DNA of 20,074 nt from Minisyncoccota bacterium (lineage in GTDB: Bacteria; Patescibacteriota; Minisyncoccia; Phycocordibacterales; UBA9973), in contig JAGNZX010000003.1 in the NCBI GenBank assembly GCA_017984185.1, positions 1 to 20,074 on the forward strand, in the 5' to 3' direction. Below the pieces are notes generated by a model. It searched no databases. It was not told the origin of the DNA and saw only the letters and a list, made by a program, of their open reading frames with translations. Shown piece after piece: positions 14,291 to 20,074 of this stretch; position 1 is the stretch's first letter; each line of letters starts with the position of its first letter. A program made the translations under genes and the position numbers.

Positions 14291-15401
14291 AAAATTTTTT
14301 ATAGATAAGATTGCTGAAAAACGTACCCGTTAGTATATCGTATATTTTTGAAACCACCTGCCCTGGTGCTCCATACACTTGTTCAGACCCATCATAGGTA
14401 TTGAGAATTTTCTCGAGTGACAATTGAATAGCTTCTGAATCAAATTTCTCCGTATATACACCTTTAGGCATAACCCTACCATCTTGTCGATTACCTAGAT
14501 TAAGAACAGGACGATTTAAATAGGGCGCCTCCAGAATCCCGCTCGATGAATTTCCTATAACAACGCTAGCATAGGCAGCTGCTACTAAATAATCATCGCC
14601 TAAAATCGGAACAAAATGAATATTGTCTTTTTGATGCGACCATTGATTCCACTGTTCATTAAGATACAAGCCTCCCGGATCTATGTTGGATTGTGTTACA
14701 AGCACATGAAAATTCTTAAAACTATCAAGTGCCTGAATGACCGCCTTTGCTTGAGATTCTATGTTTTCATCACAACGTGTAGAGGCGTGTAGTGTTAGTA
14801 AGAAGTAATCTTTATTTTTCAAAAAAGGGTATTTTTTGAAAAATGTTTCATTATTTTCATATTGAGATACATCTAGATTATCTAAACCTATGGCGCCTAC
14901 TGTATGTATCTTTTCTGGATTTTCGCCCATCTTTATGAGACGTTGTCTGTAAGACTCATGGCTTACAAAATGTAGCCCTGCCATTTTTGAGATGGTATGC
15001 CGAAATCCATCGTCTAAAGCCCCATGTGTTACTTCACCACCATGTATATGTGCTATTGGGATTTTTAATGAATACGCAGCCACTGCAGCAGAAAAAATTT
15101 CATAGCGATCGCCAAGTAAAACTACAATATTAGGTTTGATTTCACTGAAAACATCGGAAAAATGACTGATTCCTCTTGAGATGGCTTTCCCCATTTCAAG
15201 ATAGCTATCTTCTTTTAATAAGCATTCCACTTCTTTATCAACGATAAAACCATCAGCTCTGATTTTTTCCAATCCGGGTCCTTGTAGATGCTCTCCTGTT
15301 ACTAGCAGTTTTAGACACCCTGCTGCTTTTAATTTGGACAAGAGAGGCCGTAATAACCAATATTCTGCTCTCGAACCTGTAACAACGACAATCTTAGACA
15401 T
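14280..15401 (-). CDS. legG: Hydrolysing NDP-sugar 2-epimerase (NeuC/LegG family)
   Basis: Removes the nucleotide and inverts C2 of the diacetamido sugar, producing the free 2,4-diacetamido-2,4,6-trideoxymannose used by LegI. The 373-residue protein carries GSRAEYWLL at 9-17, LLGDRYE at 95-101, HIHGGEVTHGALDD at 118-131, GNSSSGILEAP at 283-293 and NLGNRQDGR at 301-309, the active-site set of the WecB/NeuC fold. The open frame extends to 15446, adding a hydrophobic 15-residue stretch, but NeuC proteins start at the equivalent of MSKIVVVTGSRAEY. ATG 15401 also yields an 8-base overlap (ATGTCTAA) with the legC stop. In this operon the substrate should be GDP-linked, as in Campylobacter LegG. Confidence 0.94.
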   Translation of the reverse strand: MSKIVVVTGSRAEYWLLRPLLSKLKAAGCLKLLVTGEHLQGPGLEKIRADGFIVDKEVECLLKEDSYLEMGKAISRGISHFSDVFSEIKPNIVVLLGDRYEIFSAAVAAYSLKIPIAHIHGGEVTHGALDDGFRHTISKMAGLHFVSHESYRQRLIKMGENPEKIHTVGAIGLDNLDVSQYENNETFFKKYPFLKNKDYFLLTLHASTRCDENIESQAKAVIQALDSFKNFHVLVTQSNIDPGGLYLNEQWNQWSHQKDNIHFVPILGDDYLVAAAYASVVIGNSSSGILEAPYLNRPVLNLGNRQDGRVMPKGVYTEKFDSEAIQLSLEKILNTYDGSEQVYGAPGQVVSKIYDILTGTFFSNLIYKKFYDA

Positions 15402-16569
15402 TATCAACCAATGCAGCACTACTAGGTAAACATACAACCTTTTCATATAGATCGATGGCCATAGAACAATCCGATCGAGGATTGTTTTGATACATCGTTG
15501 AAAGATGTAGGGGTTTCCAAAATGGACGGGCAGCTATACCTTTATCATTTAAAAAATCTAGAATGTCATTCTTTTGAGATTTATTCTCTTTATTTAAAAT
15601 AAAAGCATTAAGCCAGCAATTAGACTCTCCAAAAGAGTCTGGATTAAACATTTTACCAAAACTAACATTTTTGAAAATGTCCACGTAACGATTGTATAAA
15701 GCTCTTTTTTTCGATAAAAAAAGTTCCATTTTCATCATCTGACTATAACCTAATGCGGCATTGAGTGCCGGCAGACGCAAGTTATAACCAATGTCATCAT
15801 GCTCAAGCTCATAACGATGCGGTTTTTTAGCCGTGGTGGTCATGTGACGAATTTTCTGTGCCAACGCCTCATCCTGTACAACAACAGCTCCGCCACCACC
15901 GGTAGTGATGATTTTATTACCGTTAAAGCTGATAACCCCAATCCCTGTTAAAGCTGAAATTCTTTGGGAACTGTATTTTGATCCGAATGCTTCAGCCGAA
16001 TCTTCTATAATTTGCAGGTTAAATTTGCAAGCAACTTCTTTTAATCGTGCAATATCAAAAGATGCTCCTAAAATATGGACAGGAACAATGGCTTTTATTT
16101 GGTTACCAGTCTTTTTATTGATTAATTTTCCAGCATTATCAAAAAAAGCATTTTTTCGCAAATGATCTTCTAATTTATCAAAGTCTACAGCAAAACTTCT
16201 CTGACAAGCGTCAACAAAATGAGGGATTGCCCCTGCATGAACAATAGCATTCGCAGTTGCAGCGAATGTCAGAGAGGGTATTAACACTTCGTCACTATGG
16301 CCTATATTCAAAACTTTTAAAGTTATAAACAACCCTGCAGTTCCATTAACGACTAATATAACATACGGGATTTCTAAGTATGAAGCCAGTGCCTGTTCAA
16401 AACGATGTACCATACTCCCTTGATAAGAAACCCAACCTGATTCGATGGTTTCGACCACACACGCTATGTCTTGTTTGTCAAAAAATGGCTCATGAAGTGC
16501 AATGGGACGATCGGACGATTGCACTACTGAGCAAACAGCCTGATGAAATTCCTCTGGTATTGTACTCAT
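15394..16569 (-). CDS. legC: Sugar-nucleotide 4-aminotransferase (LegC, DegT/DnrJ/EryC1 family)
   Basis: PLP enzyme that puts an amino group on C4 of the 4-keto sugar nucleotide made by LegB. The 391-residue protein shows LHEPFFDKQDIACV at 25-38, the LegC-type start, SGWVSYQGSMVHRFE at 44-58, VNGTAGLF at 74-81 (phosphate binding), IEDSAEAFGSKY at 188-199 with Asp190 contacting the pyridine nitrogen, and FNGNKIITTGGGG at 215-227 with Lys219 as Schiff-base lysine. This last segment, with its run of glycines, is typical of LegC. It overlaps legB by ATGA and legG by 8 bases. UDP-linked homologues making pseudaminic acid or bacillosamine intermediates are the main alternative, made less likely by ptmE. 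Confidence 0.94.
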   Translation of the reverse strand: MSTIPEEFHQAVCSVVQSSDRPIALHEPFFDKQDIACVVETIESGWVSYQGSMVHRFEQALASYLEIPYVILVVNGTAGLFITLKVLNIGHSDEVLIPSLTFAATANAIVHAGAIPHFVDACQRSFAVDFDKLEDHLRKNAFFDNAGKLINKKTGNQIKAIVPVHILGASFDIARLKEVACKFNLQIIEDSAEAFGSKYSSQRISALTGIGVISFNGNKIITTGGGGAVVVQDEALAQKIRHMTTTAKKPHRYELEHDDIGYNLRLPALNAALGYSQMMKMELFLSKKRALYNRYVDIFKNVSFGKMFNPDSFGESNCWLNAFILNKENKSQKNDILDFLNDKGIAARPFWKPLHLSTMYQNNPRSDCSMAIDLYEKVVCLPSSAALVDNV

Positions 16570-17555
16570 ATAATATAATTTGAGCCTAACATCTGGTATT
16601 TTTCGCGGTTATTTTTAAACCAATCGTAGGTAATTTCCAAACCCTTTTTTAAAGGATAAATGCCTGAAAAATCAAGAATCTCATTGGCCTTAAGGTTAGA
16701 AGCACAGAGCCTCTCTACTTCACTTTTTTCGGGGCGTATCCTTTGGGTATCCACCTTAATTTCAAGGGGAGCGCCTGAAATCTCTGCAATAAATTGCACA
16801 ACTTCTCTAATCGTCACTTCAACACCCGTACCAAGATTAATCACTTCGCCAAATGTTTTCTGGTTTCCTAAAAAGGCAATCATTCCTCGAACCGTATCAT
16901 AAACAAAATTAAAATCCCTGGTCGCATTCACATTCCCAAGATTGAGCGATGTCTGACCGGATAAAACCTGGTTCATAATAGTCGGAATAACCGCTCTTGA
17001 GGATTGCCTGGGACCAAAGGTGTTAAATGGCCGGACGGTTGAAACAGGCAATCCGTAGGAACAATAAAAAGCGTGAGCAATCTGATCGGCGCCAATTTTT
17101 GAAGCAGCATAAGGCGATTGTCCCACCAATGGGTGTTGCTCCGTAATGGGCACATATTGTGCTGTTCCATAAACCTCGCTCGTAGAGGTATGGATCACTT
17201 GCTCTATATTTTTATCGATAGCTGCTCGTAAAACGTTCAGCGTCCCCTTGATATTCGTATCAATATAGGATTCTGGTGCAGTATAGGAATAGGGTATAGC
17301 AATAAGGGCTGCAAGATGAAATACAACATCCATACTGTCTGTTGCTTTCCTTATGGAATCAAAATCTCTGATATCACCAAGCACAATATCTATATTTTCT
17401 AAAATATCTTTTTCTAACACTTTAAGCCAACCAATATCATTAAATGAATTGTATAAACAAAATGCTCGAACCTTATGGCCATCTTTAATAAGCGCTTCAA
17501 CCAAATGTGAGCCAATAAAACCATCGGCTCCTGTCACAAGTATTTGTTTAGTCAT
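16566..17555 (-). CDS. legB: NDP-HexNAc 4,6-dehydratase (LegB)
   Basis: Extended SDR predicted to convert a GDP-linked N-acetylglucosamine into the 4-keto-6-deoxy sugar, first step of the legionaminic branch. The 329-residue protein has GADGFIGSHLVEAL at 9-22, GDIRD at 60-64, TSTSEVYG at 123-130, catalytic Tyr149/Lys153 in SPYAASKIGAD, RPFNTFGPRQSSRAVIPT at 175-192, and NATRDFNFVYDT at 210-221. The RQSSRAVIPT stretch is typical of LegB-type dehydratases and separates it from dTDP-glucose dehydratases. It begins 11 bases after the ABC transporter gene, whose TAG stop forms part of a weak AGG-type ribosome binding site, and overlaps legC by ATGA. Confidence 0.93.
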   Translation of the reverse strand: MTKQILVTGADGFIGSHLVEALIKDGHKVRAFCLYNSFNDIGWLKVLEKDILENIDIVLGDIRDFDSIRKATDSMDVVFHLAALIAIPYSYTAPESYIDTNIKGTLNVLRAAIDKNIEQVIHTSTSEVYGTAQYVPITEQHPLVGQSPYAASKIGADQIAHAFYCSYGLPVSTVRPFNTFGPRQSSRAVIPTIMNQVLSGQTSLNLGNVNATRDFNFVYDTVRGMIAFLGNQKTFGEVINLGTGVEVTIREVVQFIAEISGAPLEIKVDTQRIRPEKSEVERLCASNLKANEILDFSGIYPLKKGLEITYDWFKNNREKYQMLGSNYII

Positions 17556-17566
17556 TAAAATAAAAC

Positions 17567-19339
17567 CTATAGTGTGGAACTATTTGTATTCATTGCTTGC
17601 AAATCTTGGTAAGTAGTCACCTTTTTGATAGTGCCTTTTTCCATTATCACAATACGATCACAATCCTTTAAAGTTGTTAAACGATGTGCAATCATAATCA
17701 CCGTGCGATCCAGACGCACAGCCTGAATGGTTTCCATAAGCCTTGCTTCGGTTTCGGTATCGAGGGCTGAAGTCGCTTCATCAAAAATCAATACTTCAGG
17801 ACTGCGATACAATGCGCGGGCAATGGCAATACGTTGACGCTCTCCGCCCGACAAACGAATACCACGTTCTCCAACAATAGTTTTTACCCCAGCAGGCAAA
17901 TGTTCTATCAGGGTATTTAACTGAGCATCCTGAATAGCTTTATGCAATTGCATTTGATTAATGGCTTCTGGTCTTTCTCCAAAAGCAATATTTGACTCAA
18001 TCGTATCGTCAATCAGATAAATGGCCTGGGGAACATAAGCAAGTTTTTGATGCCACTGATAGCTATTTGCAGGATATTGATTATCAATCTGTATCGATCC
18101 TTGATGAGGCCTTAATAAACCGAGAATAATATCCACTAAAGTGGATTTCCCAGAGCCCGTCTCACCCACAATACCCAGACATTCACCTTTTTTGATCTCT
18201 AGATTAATGTTAGACAATACATCTCTTTCAGTATTGAGATACCTAAAACTGAGATCTTTAACAACGATTGTTTTTTCAAAATGAAATGATGGAACATCGA
18301 CAATGCTTTCTTGTTGTGCAACCTTGTGATATTCCTCGTACAATCGCTCGATGTTTGGAGTCACACACTTAAAATTATTCAACTGGCCAATAATACGGTT
18401 AATGCCAGGCATTAACCGAAAACCCGCATATAGATAACCACCTAAAATACCCATCATCTGTACAGAGCTTTCCTGTTCGAAACATAAACAGGCAATCGTT
18501 ACCACAAAACACCCGACAAATAAAACCTCTATCACCATACGAGGAAGCGCATTAATTGCAGCTTGCATGGCTTGTATCTGTGATTTTTTCTTGGCAAATG
18601 CTTGATAGGCATTAATAAATGCTTCTCGTTTTCCCAAAAGGATAATTTCTTTAAAGGCATGAAAAAACTGTGATAAATGCTGACTGCCATTCAGGGAAAA
18701 AATCTGCAACTTTTGGCCCCAGCGATAGAATTGTGGCATAAGCCCTTTGCTAACAATGAGCGCCACGACTATCCCTATGCAAGCGATGATCAATGCTAAG
18801 GATGGATCCATCATGATGATCATGATAATGAGGCCGAAGAAAACAACGCTTTCTGATATAATGTTCGCCAAGGCAATCATCCCCAGTGAGAATGTTTGCT
18901 CGACATCGCCCCCTACCACAGAGAGCCCTAAAGAAGAATTACGGGTTAAATAAAAACCATAATCAGCCTTTGCGTAGCGATGTAATAGCTTATTTTTAAA
19001 ATCATAGTTCATCTTTTGAATGGCAAAATTCTGATAAAAAACTTCCGCCGCCCCAACAATATTTTTTATTAAGTAGGTAATACCACACAGTATGGCTGTG
19101 TAAAGCACCATTCGACTAAAACTTAAATGGGCACCGAACCCCATTTTTGAAAAATATTTATGCCCTGACTCTGGTTGATTTAAAACCTGTGCGAATAGGA
19201 CAATCACCGAAGCGGTAATCACTTCTAAAATAGCGGTACACAGTGAAAAACCTAAAATGCGCCCGCATTGCCATCTTTGCGCAGGCTCTAGAAGACTGTT
19301 TAATTTTTTGATGACTGAAAAAAGCGATGGCGTTGACAT
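17567..19339 (-). CDS. ABC transporter with fused membrane and ATPase domains, PglK/MsbA-like flippase
   Basis: A 590-residue half-transporter expected to work as an inner-membrane homodimer. The membrane domain (about 25-320) contains hydrophobic segments near 28-50, 78-95, 154-176, 180-198, 268-287 and 294-310. The ATPase domain has Walker A GETGSGKST at 392-400, Q-loop Gln438 in VPQAIYLIDD, signature LSGGERQ at 496-502, Walker B VLIFDEATSALD at 516-527 and the H-loop His552 in MIAHRLTT, so it should be active. Similarity in layout to PglK, which flips lipid-linked oligosaccharides in Campylobacter, and its place directly ahead of the legionaminic genes suggest glycan export. No Wzx flippase or two-gene Wzm/Wzt exporter is in the window. 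A peptide or lipid A substrate cannot be excluded. Confidence 0.92.
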   Translation of the reverse strand: MSTPSLFSVIKKLNSLLEPAQRWQCGRILGFSLCTAILEVITASVIVLFAQVLNQPESGHKYFSKMGFGAHLSFSRMVLYTAILCGITYLIKNIVGAAEVFYQNFAIQKMNYDFKNKLLHRYAKADYGFYLTRNSSLGLSVVGGDVEQTFSLGMIALANIISESVVFFGLIIMIIMMDPSLALIIACIGIVVALIVSKGLMPQFYRWGQKLQIFSLNGSQHLSQFFHAFKEIILLGKREAFINAYQAFAKKKSQIQAMQAAINALPRMVIEVLFVGCFVVTIACLCFEQESSVQMMGILGGYLYAGFRLMPGINRIIGQLNNFKCVTPNIERLYEEYHKVAQQESIVDVPSFHFEKTIVVKDLSFRYLNTERDVLSNINLEIKKGECLGIVGETGSGKSTLVDIILGLLRPHQGSIQIDNQYPANSYQWHQKLAYVPQAIYLIDDTIESNIAFGERPEAINQMQLHKAIQDAQLNTLIEHLPAGVKTIVGERGIRLSGGERQRIAIARALYRSPEVLIFDEATSALDTETEARLMETIQAVRLDRTVIMIAHRLTTLKDCDRIVIMEKGTIKKVTTYQDLQAMNTNSSTL

Positions 19340-19348
19340 TTTTTCTAC

Positions 19349-20074
19349 TTATAACCCTTTTCTAAAAACAAATTCATTACACCCCAAGCCCCCTGCACAA
19401 GTCTTAAGATACGATAGACTAAACCCTTTTTTCTTAAAGAAATCAAAAACTCCTTCGGGTTTTGCAACCTCAAACGGATAGCCCCCGACCCAATCGATCA
19501 GATCATGCCAAGCCGACATCCCTCGATTATTTTTTTGATATTCAAGCCAATTTTTTAAAGGATTACCACTTTTTAACAAGTCTCTGATCATGGTGCTAGC
19601 CCACTGCTGCTTAAAAAAAGTATAGAACACACATAAAAATTTTATCAAAAAACCCGATCGGTTATAGCTTCCCTTAATCCATTCCCAATGTTTGGATATT
19701 TTTCCTTGGTCATTATAAATAGATAAGAACAAACAACCCTGATCCTTCACTAAAGGAACAATGTTCTCAAAGGCTTGCATCATATTACCCGTGTGGTGTA
19801 GTACACCCCAGGAATAGACAATATCAACCTGACCAAATTGCTTTAAAAAAGCTCGATCTAACACTGACCCCTGTTGCACAGACCACGCCTGATCTTTATT
19901 TCCATAATTTTCTTTTAACGATTGGGTACAATTTACTGAATCTTGATCATAATCAAAAGAAAAAACAGTGGCGCCTAGCCTATGTGCTGCCAGACTAAAA
20001 AGACCACTGCCTGATCCAACATCCAAAAAAGTCTTGCCCTTTAAATCCTGTAATCCTAGATTATCAACAAGGCT
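19349..20074 (-). CDS. SAM methyltransferase of surface-glycan loci (start off window)
   Basis: Class I methyltransferase whose reading frame remains open to base 20074: reading upstream of the TTG at 20026 gives SLVDNLGLQDLKGKTF, which belongs to the protein, so the start lies outside. Motif I is FLDVGSGSGLFSLAAHRLGA, followed by FSFDYDQDSV for the ribose-binding acidic residue, VDIVYSWGVLHHTGNM for motif II, and a long C-terminal part. That part includes MSAWHDLIDWVGGYPFEVAK and ends in GGLGCNEFVFRKGL. This C-terminal pattern is common to a widespread methyltransferase type in O-antigen and capsule loci, whose substrate is not established as far as I know. The ABC transporter gene starts 9 bases after its stop. 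Confidence 0.88.
   Translation of the reverse strand, partial: SLVDNLGLQDLKGKTFLDVGSGSGLFSLAAHRLGATVFSFDYDQDSVNCTQSLKENYGNKDQAWSVQQGSVLDRAFLKQFGQVDIVYSWGVLHHTGNMMQAFENIVPLVKDQGCLFLSIYNDQGKISKHWEWIKGSYNRSGFLIKFLCVFYTFFKQQWASTMIRDLLKSGNPLKNWLEYQKNNRGMSAWHDLIDWVGGYPFEVAKPEGVFDFFKKKGFSLSYLKTCAGGLGCNEFVFRKGL

Noticed and set aside
13208..15401. Sialic acid (Neu5Ac) synthesis by NeuC and NeuB
   Set aside because: The upstream 4,6-dehydratase and 4-aminotransferase and the PtmE-type nucleotidyltransferase would have no role in Neu5Ac synthesis; they fit legionaminic acid.
15402..15446. Hydrophobic 15-residue extension at the LegG N-terminus as a possible signal anchor
   Set aside because: It overlaps legC coding sequence, and NeuC-family proteins are cytoplasmic and begin at the MSKIVVVTGSRAEY position.

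Overview
The window is a single co-directional block of 20 protein-coding genes. All lie on the minus strand, so the transcription order runs from base 20074 down to base 1. They are packed so tightly that the largest gap between genes is 45 bases. Both end genes run off the window: a methyltransferase at the high-coordinate end lacks its start, and a C-methyltransferase at the low-coordinate end lacks its C-terminal half. I see no tRNA, rRNA, CRISPR array, insertion sequence, promoter or terminator, and no stretch over 300 bases without a gene. Plus-strand open frames are shadows of the minus-strand genes.

The content is that of a cell-surface polysaccharide (O-antigen, capsule or glycan) locus from an AT-rich Gram-negative bacterium. 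The legionaminic acid genes, the AT-rich composition and the standard code fit a Legionellales-like gammaproteobacterium. That is only a guess: such loci move horizontally, and no housekeeping gene is present to place the organism.

Layout in transcription order. (1) 20074-17567: a SAM methyltransferase of a type common in polysaccharide loci, and a PglK/MsbA-like ABC exporter that could flip a lipid-linked glycan. (2) 17555-10124: an apparently complete CMP-legionaminic acid module of the GDP-linked type: LegB dehydratase, LegC aminotransferase, LegG hydrolysing 2-epimerase, LegI synthase, a NeuD/PglD-like acetyltransferase filling the LegH step, PtmE nucleotidyltransferase with CBS domains, LegF CMP-transferase, and the PtmA dehydrogenase. 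(3) 10130-7145: a class III (GSA-type) aminotransferase, a phytanoyl-CoA-dioxygenase-like Fe(II)/2-oxoglutarate oxygenase and an unusual SAM methyltransferase. This trio has no known role in the legionaminic pathway and is the best candidate for something undescribed. (4) 7113-2408: assembly and decoration genes: a GT-B-like surface carbohydrate protein, a polysaccharide pyruvyl transferase, a large fusion of an alpha/alpha-toroid-like domain to a methyltransferase, and a GT2 glycosyltransferase. (5) 2362-1: RfbF and RfbG make CDP-4-keto-6-deoxyglucose, followed by a zinc-binding C-methyltransferase of the TylC3/TcaB9 type. This predicts a C-methyl-branched 6-deoxy sugar.

Taken together, the locus should supply at least two unusual activated sugars, CMP-legionaminic acid (or a modified form) and a CDP-linked branched deoxyhexose. 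It also supplies transferases that join them, enzymes that methylate, pyruvylate or oxidise the product, and an ABC flippase. No Wzy polymerase, Wzx flippase or recognised nonulosonate transferase is visible. Several start codons were revised from the longest frame to an internal ATG on the basis of family N-termini, overlaps and ribosome binding sites; each is explained in its entry.
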